Shown: in pieces, positions 32,840 through 41,018 of the stretch
Layout of the letters: every line of letters starts with the position of its first letter
Position numbering within the stretch: position 1 is the first letter of the stretch
Assembly: GCA_028717645.1 (NCBI GenBank)
Contig: JAQUNK010000008.1
Coordinates: forward strand, 1-48,450
Source of the DNA: Candidatus Omnitrophota bacterium
GTDB taxonomy: Bacteria > Omnitrophota > Gorgyraeia > Gygaellales > JAMWDD01
Direction: 5' to 3'
DNA: 48,450 nt
Notes under the pieces: model-generated
The model's input: the letters and a program-made list of their open reading frames with translations, nothing else
Database searches by the model: none
What the model was told of the DNA's origin: nothing
Translations under genes and position numbers: made by a program

Positions 32840-33581
32840 TGAAGAATTGGGTTCTTATTTGAAACAGACCAAATATTGTGATTCCGCCGAACCTCTAATT
32901 AAAAATACGGCTATAAAAATTACTCAGGGTTTTGCTAACGATAAAGATAAAGCGGTAGCATTATTTAATTACGTCAGAGACAATATTCTTTATAAATTTG
33001 ATTATTGGAACCTGAAGGCAAGTAGCACATTAAAAAAAAGCTACGGAATGTGTACAAATAAGAACAATCTATTAATCGCTATGCTAAGGGCGGTTAATAT
33101 CGCGGCCGGATACGGGATACTTCAGGTACGAGCAAGGGAGTATTTCGGGCCGATTATGTTAGATTTTTTTAAAAAAAGGATATCTGAAGAGTCCGTACAC
33201 ATTTATACGCAGGTTTATTTGGGTAATAAATGGATAAAATGTGATCCTTCTACAGATAAGAGCCTTTCAGAAAAAACCGCGTATTTTAATTACAGCACAG
33301 AATTGGTCAGGTGGAATGGGTTTAATGACGCTATGGATAAGATTTTGCCAGAGCATATTATCAGTGATAGCGGTCCTTTTGATTGCATAGATTCCAAATT
33401 GGATAAAAAACCAAAGAACGTAACTTTTTTTAAAATCAGATTAGCAAATTTATACTTGGATTTTTTGAGGGCTTACGATAAGCGTTTCAATAATTATAAA
33501 GAAAGAGAAACGGCTTTTTTGTCATGGCTGAAAGGAAGAGATTTATTTTTATATTTATATCTTAAAATACAGGTGCATTAG
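32832..33581 (+). CDS. Transglutaminase-like cysteine protease-fold protein
   Basis: A 249-residue protein. The transglutaminase-like triad is present: Cys in SYGMCTNKNNLLIAML, His in EESVHIYTQVYL, and Asp in WIKCDPSTD. This fold hydrolyses or forms amide bonds. The C-terminal 70 residues are basic and helical (LYLDFLRAYDKRFNNYKERE). It overlaps CoaC by 8 bases, so the two are translated together. A role linked to a CoA or pantetheine amide is a guess from location. Confidence 0.75.
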   Translation: MLNEELGSYLKQTKYCDSAEPLIKNTAIKITQGFANDKDKAVALFNYVRDNILYKFDYWNLKASSTLKKSYGMCTNKNNLLIAMLRAVNIAAGYGILQVRAREYFGPIMLDFFKKRISEESVHIYTQVYLGNKWIKCDPSTDKSLSEKTAYFNYSTELVRWNGFNDAMDKILPEHIISDSGPFDCIDSKLDKKPKNVTFFKIRLANLYLDFLRAYDKRFNNYKERETAFLSWLKGRDLFLYLYLKIQVH

Positions 33582-34259
33582 ATGAAAAAAATACTGGCTG
33601 GGAAAAAGATTTTGATTACTGCTGGGCCCACCTGGGTTGCCATAGACAGGGTCAGGGTAATTACCAATATCTTCAGCGGAAGGACTGGTTCTATTATCGC
33701 CCGGGAAGCTAAAAAGAAGGGTGCTGAGGTAAAACTATTATTGGGCCCGGGAAGATTAAGTTTTTCTCCTGGATTTTTTAAGGGCATCAAGGTGATAAAA
33801 TACCATTATTTTGACGAATTGCTGTATCTGGTAAAAAAAGAGGTTTCTTCCAGGCGTTATGATATTCTTATTCACTCTGCTGCAATTTCGGATTACCTAC
33901 CGCTAAAACAATATAACCGTAAGATTCCGTCTGGCAAGGATAGCCTGACCATAAAATTAAAACCGGCTATAAAGATAATCAAGGGTGTCAAGAAATGGGA
34001 CCCGCACATTTTCTTGGTCCAATTCAAACTGGAAGTTGCAAAGAAAGCAAAAGAATTGATCAGCATAGGGTATAGGAGCATGCTTAAGAATAAGGCTGAT
34101 TTGGCCGTGGTAAATGATTTGGAGAAAATGGCCAAGGACAAGCATGAGGCCTATATCATTGATTTAGAAAAAAATATAAGCAAAGTTGATTCCCGAAGTT
34201 TTCTAGCTGACAGGTTGTTGCGCATTGTCGCGGATAAATTAAATAACGTTAGGGCATAA
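33582..34259 (+). CDS. coaB: Phosphopantothenate-cysteine ligase CoaB-like protein (stand-alone)
   Basis: A 225-residue protein matching the CoaB domain of CoaBC: ILITAGPTWVAIDRVRVITN, FSGRTGSIIAREAKKKGAEV, HSAAISDYLP, FLVQFKLE and LAVVNDLE in order. CoaB joins 4'-phosphopantothenate to Cys. Two usual CoaBC residues differ (TxxPID is TWVAID; the NPDIL segment is KPAIKII), which is shared by some other single-domain ligases that I recall, so I do not take it as decay. It is adjacent to the transglutaminase-like gene and the histidine kinase gene. Confidence 0.75.
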   Translation: MKKILAGKKILITAGPTWVAIDRVRVITNIFSGRTGSIIAREAKKKGAEVKLLLGPGRLSFSPGFFKGIKVIKYHYFDELLYLVKKEVSSRRYDILIHSAAISDYLPLKQYNRKIPSGKDSLTIKLKPAIKIIKGVKKWDPHIFLVQFKLEVAKKAKELISIGYRSMLKNKADLAVVNDLEKMAKDKHEAYIIDLEKNISKVDSRSFLADRLLRIVADKLNNVRA

Positions 34260-34261
34260 AG

Positions 34262-36442
34262 ATGTTTTTTCAATACTACTATAAGTTCGGGTCTTTGATC
34301 ACGGCAATTATAGCCATATCCGTAGGTCTCTTTGTTTATTATAGAAATAAAAAAAGCGTAGTTAATATAACATGGGCTTTTTTAAGTTTAGGTATTGCCA
34401 TCTGGACTTTTAGCACCTTTATGATGACCTTGGCCAGAAATGCGGCAGAAGGGTATTTTTGGGCCAGGTTTCTGCACGTAGGAGCAATTATCATTCCCGC
34501 ATTTTTCTTTCACTTTTCGGTTGCTATATTGGGCATAGATAAAAAAAAGATCGTTATTAGCGCCCATAGTATAGCTGCAATTCTTCTCTGCATAAATTTA
34601 ACAACGCCATGGATCGTAAGTAATGTTTCGCCTAAATTATCGTTTGAGTATTATCCTGACCCAGGGCTGTTATATATTCCGTTTCTTATCTTTTTTATAG
34701 CATTGCCTGTTTATGCTTTGTTGCTTATATTCAAAGAATACGAAAAGGCAGGAGGATACAAGAAAAATCAATTAAGATATCTGATCATTGCATCGTTGAT
34801 AGGATTTAGCGGCGGCGCTACGAATTATCCTTTGATTTTCAATTTATCAGTCTATCCGATGGGGCATCCTCTGGTAGCGCTTTATGCCATTATTATTACC
34901 TACGCCATTATTAAGTACCGCCTGATGGATATCACGGTGGCGCTTACCAGCACAGGTATTTTTGCAGTGGTTTATACTATAATTTTGGGCCTGCCGTTCG
35001 TGGCCATAAAATTTCTAAAACCAATATTAATGCCTTTATGGGGCAGTAATTGGTGGCTGGCGATCCTGATTTTGGGCATGACCGTTGCCTCCGTCGGGCC
35101 GTTCATTTATATGTATTTTCAGCGGCGGGCCACTGCATTTATTTTAAGAGAAGAGCGCCGCACACACAGTTTATTGATCAAGGCGAGCGAAGGTTTGGTG
35201 AACATCAGGGAATTAAAACGGCTGCTAAAAACGATCGTCAGTTTTATTACTAAGACCATGCATATTACCAATGCCGTTATCTATCTTTGGGATAAGGAAG
35301 AGCAGGTATACCGGCTTGAGTCAATAAGGTTCAGGAGCGGGTTCAAGGAATACTCGCCCATAGAAGCGGAAGATCCGCTAATTTCTTTGTTAAAAGAAAG
35401 AAAAGAATCTCTGGTTTTAGAAGAACTTAAGCTTAAGCGTGAATACGTCGATGTCGAAGAGGTTGTTTCCCAGATGAAAGATCTTTCCGCAGCTGTGATC
35501 ATCCCCAGTTTTATCGAAGACACCTTGCTTGGTTTTCTGGTGCTGGGTGAAAAAAAATCCGGTAGAATGTATACCTCAAATGACCTGGCCGTATTATCGG
35601 TCTTGTCCAATCAGGCAGGGTTGGCCATTGAGAACGCCATTTTTTATGAAGAGCAGGGAAAGACCCTGGCCCAGCAGTTCCAGGAGCACCGCCTTAAGTC
35701 GCTGGGTAAGATGGGCTCTGGCATAGGCCATCAGATCAATAACCGCTTCCAGGCCATTTCCATGACCGCGGGTTCCACGCAAATGCTGGATGTGCAGGAA
35801 CTGAAGAAAACCAACCTCAGCGAGGAGCAGAGGAAGCTCATCGAAGGGCTGGAAAAGAGCCTGAATGATATTGTCCAGGAATGCCTGCGCGGAGGAAATA
35901 TCGCCCGTTCGCTTACGCAATTCTCGCGCACGCATGAAGAATTCAAACCCGTAAATTTAGCAGAGATCATCGAGGGCACACTCAATCTTCTGTCCTGCAA
36001 ATTCAATATCGAAGACTTGCATATCAACCTGGATTACGCTAAGGATATTCCGCCTATTTTGGGTAACCTCGCGCTTTTGCAGGATATCTTTTTTAATCAT
36101 TTGGATAACGCCCATGACGCCTGCTTAGCCAAAGATGAAGAAATAAAAAAAGGCAACCTAAAAGCAGAAGAACAGTATACCCCGAAGGTGAGCGTCAAGG
36201 CTTTTCCTATTGATGGTTTGCTGCATATAGAGATATCCGATAATGGTATCGGTATGACTGAAGAGCAGCTGGACCAGGCCTTTATTCCGTTTTTTACTAC
36301 TAAGGCCACCTCTCAGAAAGGCACAGGCCTGGGTTTATCTATTATCAAGAAGATCATCGACGCGCATCGGGGCACGATCAGCGTCGTTTCTGAATATGGC
36401 AAAGGCACGACCTTTACTATCACCCTGCCGCTCGCACAATAA
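34262..36442 (+). CDS. Membrane sensor histidine kinase with 7TM and GAF domains
   Basis: A 726-residue protein. About 270 residues hold seven or eight membrane helices (a HisKA_7TM-like sensor), followed by a GAF-like domain (LIKASEGLVNIRELKRL to LSNQAGLAIENAIFY), then a phosphoacceptor helix (LKSLGKMGSGIGHQINNR) with His490 and an ATPase domain: N box HLDNAHDA, G1 SDNGIGM, and G2 GTGLGLSIIKKIIDAH. The residue after His490 is Gln where most HisKA proteins have an acidic residue. The start follows the CoaB stop by 2 bases. No response regulator is adjacent. Confidence 0.85.
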   Translation: MFFQYYYKFGSLITAIIAISVGLFVYYRNKKSVVNITWAFLSLGIAIWTFSTFMMTLARNAAEGYFWARFLHVGAIIIPAFFFHFSVAILGIDKKKIVISAHSIAAILLCINLTTPWIVSNVSPKLSFEYYPDPGLLYIPFLIFFIALPVYALLLIFKEYEKAGGYKKNQLRYLIIASLIGFSGGATNYPLIFNLSVYPMGHPLVALYAIIITYAIIKYRLMDITVALTSTGIFAVVYTIILGLPFVAIKFLKPILMPLWGSNWWLAILILGMTVASVGPFIYMYFQRRATAFILREERRTHSLLIKASEGLVNIRELKRLLKTIVSFITKTMHITNAVIYLWDKEEQVYRLESIRFRSGFKEYSPIEAEDPLISLLKERKESLVLEELKLKREYVDVEEVVSQMKDLSAAVIIPSFIEDTLLGFLVLGEKKSGRMYTSNDLAVLSVLSNQAGLAIENAIFYEEQGKTLAQQFQEHRLKSLGKMGSGIGHQINNRFQAISMTAGSTQMLDVQELKKTNLSEEQRKLIEGLEKSLNDIVQECLRGGNIARSLTQFSRTHEEFKPVNLAEIIEGTLNLLSCKFNIEDLHINLDYAKDIPPILGNLALLQDIFFNHLDNAHDACLAKDEEIKKGNLKAEEQYTPKVSVKAFPIDGLLHIEISDNGIGMTEEQLDQAFIPFFTTKATSQKGTGLGLSIIKKIIDAHRGTISVVSEYGKGTTFTITLPLAQ

Positions 36443-36454
36443 TAATTAAAAACA

Positions 36455-37411
36455 ATGATAAAAATATTTGTAGATTGGTTCCTCTCTAGAGTATTGAAGG
36501 TTGTACCGCATACTTTTTTTAGCGAGGCCCTGAGCTTCTTTTTATATGATACGATCAAGATATTTCTGCTCCTCGCCATAATAATTTTCCTCATTTCTTT
36601 TATCCGCACATTTTTTCCGGCAGAGCGGACCAGAAAGATATTAAGCCACGAAAAGAAATACATCGGCAATATCGTAGCAGCGCTTTTGGGCATAATGACG
36701 CCGTTTTGTTCCTGTAGCGCGGTGCCCTTATTCTTGGGTTTCGTAGAAGCAGGTGTACCGCTGGGCATAACATTCTCTTTCCTGGTTTCTTCTCCGATGA
36801 TCAATGAGGTGGCCCTGGTTATGCTCTGGGGTATGTTCGGCTATAAGGTCGCGCTTATTTATATCGGAAGCGGCTTAGTAATCGCCATTTTCTCGGGTAT
36901 AATCATCGATAAACTCAAAGTAGAGGGCCTGCTAGAAAACCTTACGCAGAGAAAAGAAGGGATGTTTTTTTCCAGCTTATTGGCTACGCCTCTTTTTAAA
37001 GATAGGATAAAATTAGCCGGATATTGTACCTATGATATCATCCGCAAGATCTGGTTATTTGTGCTGATCGGCATTGGCATCGGCGCCTGGATCCACGGCT
37101 ACGTGCCGAGTGATTTTCTGGCAAAATATGCCGGTAAAAATAATTGGTTCGCTGTTCCCGTAGCGACTTTGATCGGTATACCGCTTTATTCAAATGCTGC
37201 AGGTGTAATACCGCTGGTCAGCGCCCTTACCGAAAAGGGTGTAGGCATGGGTACAGCCCTGGCTTTTATGATGGCAGTGACCGGGCTCTCTTTACCCGAA
37301 TTCCTGATCCTGAAAAGAGTTATGAAAATCAGGCTGATCCTGATCTTTAGCGCTGTAGTCGGCGCAGGAATAATCTTTACCGGTTACTTATTTAATTTCA
37401 TTATTCATTAG
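36455..37411 (+). CDS. DUF318/ArsP-type permease
   Basis: A 318-residue protein with about eight membrane helices. MTPFCSCSAVPLFLGFVEAGVP and FLVSSPMINEVALV are the hallmark segments of the permease family (UPF0718/DUF318) that includes ArsP, an organoarsenical exporter. The pattern repeats near the end (IGIPLYSNAAGVIPLVSAL). The PFCSCS Cys pair is suited to a thiophilic metalloid. The substrate is unknown here. No ArsR-type regulator is next to it. Confidence 0.8.
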   Translation: MIKIFVDWFLSRVLKVVPHTFFSEALSFFLYDTIKIFLLLAIIIFLISFIRTFFPAERTRKILSHEKKYIGNIVAALLGIMTPFCSCSAVPLFLGFVEAGVPLGITFSFLVSSPMINEVALVMLWGMFGYKVALIYIGSGLVIAIFSGIIIDKLKVEGLLENLTQRKEGMFFSSLLATPLFKDRIKLAGYCTYDIIRKIWLFVLIGIGIGAWIHGYVPSDFLAKYAGKNNWFAVPVATLIGIPLYSNAAGVIPLVSALTEKGVGMGTALAFMMAVTGLSLPEFLILKRVMKIRLILIFSAVVGAGIIFTGYLFNFIIH

Positions 37412-37429
37412 GCTAGGCGCTAATTTTCC

Positions 37430-37458
37430 TTGACATCGCAACCTTTTGGTGGTATTGT
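37430..37458 (+). promoter_or_regulatory. Sigma-70-type promoter of the HU gene
   Basis: A perfect TTGACA (37430-37435) and TATTGT (37453-37458) with 17-base spacing, directly before the HU gene. An 8-base palindrome GTTGCAAC (37460-37467) overlaps the likely transcription start and could be an operator. Confidence 0.75.
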
Positions 37459-37480
37459 AGTTGCAACATTAGGAGGAAGC

Positions 37481-37753
37481 ATGACTAAAAAAGACATCGT
37501 CCTCAAAGTAGCTGATGAAACCGGCCTGAAGCAAATAGATGTCAAAAAGGTGGTGCAGAAGACTTTTGATTGCATCGTGGATGCGCTTGTGCGCGGTGAA
37601 AAAATCGAACTGCGTAATTTTGGTATTTTTAAGATAAAACAGAGGCGCAGCCGTACCGGAAGAAATCCCCGCACCGGCCAAAGCGTCCCTGTTCCGCCCC
37701 GCAAAGTGGTGGTTTTTAAGTCCGGCTTGGACATGAAGTTGAGGGTAAAATAA
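37481..37753 (+). CDS. HU/IHF-family DNA-binding protein
   Basis: A 90-residue nucleoid protein: MTKKDIVLKVADETGLKQID starts the helical part, and IELRNFGIFKIKQRRSRTGRNPRTG is the beta arm that intercalates DNA, with conserved GRNPRTG. The frame opens at 37430, but AGGAGG at 37471-37476 precedes ATG 37481 by 4 bases, and the promoter -10 (37453-37458) would lie inside the longer reading, so 37481 is the start. HU bends and compacts DNA. Confidence 0.92.
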   Translation: MTKKDIVLKVADETGLKQIDVKKVVQKTFDCIVDALVRGEKIELRNFGIFKIKQRRSRTGRNPRTGQSVPVPPRKVVVFKSGLDMKLRVK

Positions 37754-37793
37754 TCCCGTCTACCTTAACACCCGTCGTAAAATTGATTTTTAA

Positions 37794-39047
37794 ATGCTGA
37801 AAAGAGTCCTGGGAACTAAAGATATCTTGCCCGGCGAAATAAATGTCTGGCAGGAAATAGAGCACTATAGCAGCCAAGTCTTTTCTCTTTATGGTTATCA
37901 GGAGATCCGCACTCCTTTGATCGAAGATATTTCCCTTTTTAACCGTTCATTAGGCGATTCTACCGAAATAGTCCAGAAACAGATGTTCGAGATCAGCCGT
38001 GATAAGGAGACCTATGTCTTGCGGCCTGAGGCTACAGCCGCGATCGTACGCGCATACCTGGAAAACAGCCTGGATAAGAAAGAAGACTTTATAAAACTAT
38101 ATTATATCGGAGCGATGTTCCGTGCAGAGCGGCCGCAGAAGGGGCGCTTGCGCGAATTTCATCATATCGGCTGTGAGGCCATCGGTTCTTTGAGCCCTTA
38201 TCTGGATGCAGAAGTGATTTCTCTGGCTGACAGGTTGTTGCAGGACCTGGGGATTTCAGGCTACGAAATAAAGATCAATAGTTTGGGCTGCGTTGAAGAT
38301 AAAAAGAAATTAGCCGATATTTTAAGAAAAGAATTAAAAGAAAAACTCCATTCTTTATGCCCTGATTGCCAGGAGCGTTTTCAGCGTAATGTTTTCCGTA
38401 TCCTTGATTGTAAAAATGAATCCTGCCGTAAGATCGTAGAAGGACTAAAACTCAGCGATAAATATTTATGCGCATCCTGCCTGGAGCATTTTAAAAACGT
38501 AAGGGAAAATTTGGGCCGCTTGAATGTGCATTACAAGGTATCGCCATTTTTAGTCAGAGGGCTGGATTATTATACGCGCACGGTTTTTGAAATTAGCCAT
38601 CCGGGCCTGGGTAGCCAAGATGCTATCGGCGCGGGCGGCAGATATGATAACCTGATCAAGCAGTTAGGCGGTAGCGACACTCCGGCGATCGGCTTTGCTT
38701 TCGGAGTGGAACGGCTGATATTAGCGCAGGCTGCGCAGCCTAAAGAACTAAAGACAGAAAGAAAAGCCGTCTATATTATTACTTTAGGCGATGTTGCGGC
38801 CAAAGAGGGGTTCATTTTATTGAATAGCCTGCGTAGCGCAGGCATTGCTGCGGATATGGATTTTCAGGCCAAGTCGCTCAAGGGCCAGATGCGCCGGGCA
38901 GACAGTTTGTTCAGCCGCTTTGTGGCGATCATCGGCGAAGATGAACTCAAAAAAGGCGTAGTCGGGTTAAAAGACCTGCTTTCCGGAGAACAAAAGGAAC
39001 TGAAACAGGACGAATTAATCAACTATTTAAAGAAAGGTTTAAATTAA
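37794..39047 (+). CDS. hisS: Histidine-tRNA ligase
   Basis: A 417-residue class II aminoacyl-tRNA synthetase of usual length. Motif 2 is [18 protein letters not shown] and the His-specific [14 protein letters not shown] and [15 protein letters not shown] are present; a Cys-rich insertion ([20 protein letters not shown]) could bind zinc, as in some HisRS. It charges tRNA-His. It shares one base with aspS, so hisS and aspS are coupled. Confidence 0.95.
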   Translation: MLKRVLGTKDILPGEINVWQEIEHYSSQVFSLYGYQEIRTPLIEDISLFNRSLGDSTEIVQKQMFEISRDKETYVLRPEATAAIVRAYLENSLDKKEDFIKLYYIGAMFRAERPQKGRLREFHHIGCEAIGSLSPYLDAEVISLADRLLQDLGISGYEIKINSLGCVEDKKKLADILRKELKEKLHSLCPDCQERFQRNVFRILDCKNESCRKIVEGLKLSDKYLCASCLEHFKNVRENLGRLNVHYKVSPFLVRGLDYYTRTVFEISHPGLGSQDAIGAGGRYDNLIKQLGGSDTPAIGFAFGVERLILAQAAQPKELKTERKAVYIITLGDVAAKEGFILLNSLRSAGIAADMDFQAKSLKGQMRRADSLFSRFVAIIGEDELKKGVVGLKDLLSGEQKELKQDELINYLKKGLN

Positions 39048-40441
39048 TGCTCTACAGTCATAATTGCGGCCAGCTCAGGGCCGAAGATATCGGCAAGGAA
39101 GTTACGCTTTGCGGCTGGGTACAGGCGCGCCGCGACCACGGCAAACTTATTTTCATCGACATCCGCGATAGGTATGGCCTGACACAGGTAGTATTTATCC
39201 CAAAATCTGCTCCCGAGGCGCATAAGATCGCCCAGGACCTAAGAAGCGAATTCGTGATCCTATTAAAAGGTGTAGTGAATCCCCGCCCAAAGAATACAGA
39301 AAATCCTAAATTGCCCACCGGCCAGGTCGAGGTCGAAGCCAAAGAACTGGTTATCCTTAATCCGGCGAAGAATCCGCCCTTTGAGATCGACGATACTGGC
39401 GAAGTTAGCGAGGAGTTGCGCCTGAAATACAGGTATCTGGATCTACGCAGAAAAAAGATTTTCGAAAATTTTGTTTTAAGGCACAGGCTCTATAAAATTA
39501 TCCGTAATTTCCTGGATAAAGAAGGGTTCATCGAGGCGGAAACTCCTATACTTACCAAGTCTACTCCTGAAGGCGCGCGCGATTACCTGGTGCCTTCCAG
39601 GCTAAACCCGGGGCAATTTTTTGCCCTGCCGCAGTCACCGCAGTTATTTAAACAGATCTTGATGGTTGCTGGTATTGAAAGGTATTTTCAGATCGCCAAG
39701 TGTTTCCGCGATGAGGACCTGCGCGCAGACCGGCAGCCTGAATTTACCCAGTTGGATCTAGAAATGTCTTTTGTTAAAGAAGACGACATCTTCGGCTTAA
39801 GCGAGCGCTTGTTGAAAGAAATCTTTAGAGAGATCAAAGGCATAGACCTGAAAACACCTTTTCCGCGTATGAGCTATGATGAGGTCATGGCGAAATATAA
39901 TTCCGATAAGCCGGATCTAAGAGAAGCGCTGAAGCAGGAGTACGCCTTTGTCTGGGTCGTGGATTTTCCGCTTTTTAAGTATAACCAGGAAGAAAAACGC
40001 TGGGAAAGCGAGCATCATCCTTTTACCGCGCCCCGGGCCGAAGACCTGGGCCTGTTGGACAGCGCATTAGATAAGGTAAAATCCCGTTCTTACGATCTGG
40101 TATTGAATGGCCAGGAGATCTGTTCTGGTTCGATCAGGATACATAACCAGGAATTGCAGAAAAAAATATTCCAGATCATCGGCATTAATGATGAAGAGGC
40201 AAAAAAAAGATTCGGGTTTTTGCTCGAGGCCTTTGAATACGGCGCGCCGCCCCACGGCGGTATTGCCTTCGGCCTGGACAGGTTTTTAGCGATAATGGCG
40301 GGTGTCGAGAGTATCAGGGAGGTAATTGCCTTTCCCAAGACGCAAAAGGCATTCTGCCCCTTGACCAGCGCGCCATCGGATGTGGAAAAGAAGCAATTAA
40401 GGGAATTGAACATAACCGTAACGGTAAAGAAGGAGGCGTAA
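39047..40441 (+). CDS. aspS: Aspartate-tRNA ligase lacking the GAD insertion domain
   Basis: A 464-residue class II synthetase. The OB-fold anticodon domain begins [21 protein letters not shown]; motif 2 is [20 protein letters not shown] and motif 3 is [15 protein letters not shown]. Bacterial AspRS is normally about 590 residues with a GAD domain of about 130 residues inserted between motifs 2 and 3; here [20 protein letters not shown] runs straight across that site, so the insertion is missing. His31 replaces the Leu30 of E. coli AspRS, as in non-discriminating AspRS of Pseudomonas. If so it would also charge tRNA-Asn, and a GatCAB amidotransferase would be needed. Confidence 0.93.
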   Translation: MLYSHNCGQLRAEDIGKEVTLCGWVQARRDHGKLIFIDIRDRYGLTQVVFIPKSAPEAHKIAQDLRSEFVILLKGVVNPRPKNTENPKLPTGQVEVEAKELVILNPAKNPPFEIDDTGEVSEELRLKYRYLDLRRKKIFENFVLRHRLYKIIRNFLDKEGFIEAETPILTKSTPEGARDYLVPSRLNPGQFFALPQSPQLFKQILMVAGIERYFQIAKCFRDEDLRADRQPEFTQLDLEMSFVKEDDIFGLSERLLKEIFREIKGIDLKTPFPRMSYDEVMAKYNSDKPDLREALKQEYAFVWVVDFPLFKYNQEEKRWESEHHPFTAPRAEDLGLLDSALDKVKSRSYDLVLNGQEICSGSIRIHNQELQKKIFQIIGINDEEAKKRFGFLLEAFEYGAPPHGGIAFGLDRFLAIMAGVESIREVIAFPKTQKAFCPLTSAPSDVEKKQLRELNITVTVKKEA

Positions 40442-40442
40442 G

Positions 40443-40961
40443 GTGTTTAAAAAAGTTTTGGCCTTGGCAGTAATGGTAAGTTTTGCGGTAGGATTAACCG
40501 GTTGTACAGTGAGGACCTATAAAGTAACGAAGGATAGAGTGGACCAGGACCTGAGTGCCGGGAATAAAGGTTATCTAAAAGGTACGCCTCCGTCGGAATC
40601 CGGAGAAAGAAAATTAACCCGCGATACTGAAGTCGTAGAAGTAGAATTAGGATTTCCGGCCACAGGAAAAAAGGCAAAGAAGCCTGTAAAGAAAGGTTGT
40701 GCCGCGCCTGAAACTCCAGTTGTCGAAGAATCAGCGGCCGCGCCGGTTGAGCAGCCTGTTGTGCAGATGCAGCAATATAAGGTAGAAAAAGGCGATACCT
40801 TGCAGAAAATTTCTCAGAAGTTCTATGGTACAACCAAGAAATGGCACAAGATCTTTAAGGCCAATGAAGGTGTTTTAAAAGGCCCGAATAAGATCTATCC
40901 CGGCCAGACGATAAATGTGCCCGTCGAAGAAATGAAAGCGCCTGTAGAGAATCTCAAGTAA
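40443..40961 (+). CDS. LysM-domain lipoprotein
   Basis: A 172-residue protein started by GTG. A lipoprotein signal (VLALAVMVSFAVGLTGC) puts the lipidated Cys at residue 21. A low-complexity Lys/Ala/Pro/Glu region follows, then one LysM domain: YKVEKGDTLQKISQKFYGTT, KIFKANEGVL and IYPGQTINVP. LysM binds peptidoglycan, so it may tether the outer membrane to the wall. The start follows the aspS stop by one base. Function is inferred from domain content. Confidence 0.88.
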   Translation: MFKKVLALAVMVSFAVGLTGCTVRTYKVTKDRVDQDLSAGNKGYLKGTPPSESGERKLTRDTEVVEVELGFPATGKKAKKPVKKGCAAPETPVVEESAAAPVEQPVVQMQQYKVEKGDTLQKISQKFYGTTKKWHKIFKANEGVLKGPNKIYPGQTINVPVEEMKAPVENLK

Positions 40962-40972
40962 ACGAGGACAAA

Positions 40973-41006
40973 TGGCTTACGTTGCACCTCGCGTTTCCGT
41001 AAGCCA
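40973..41006. repeat. Nine-base inverted repeat before phoH
   Basis: TGGCTTACG (40973-40981) pairs with CGTAAGCCA (40998-41006), with a 16-base loop. No T-run follows, so it is not a typical terminator. It may be a transcript hairpin that separates or stabilises messages, or a palindromic binding site. Confidence 0.5.
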
Positions 41007-41018
41007 TACGCTCATTTA

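Noticed and set aside
33582-34259. CoaB-like protein as a decayed enzyme
   Set aside because: Two CoaBC residues differ, but the order and spacing of all other segments are kept and the substitutions look like those of other single-domain ligases.
37460-37467. GTTGCAAC palindrome as a firm HU operator
   Set aside because: Eight bases is too short to support more than a mention with the promoter.
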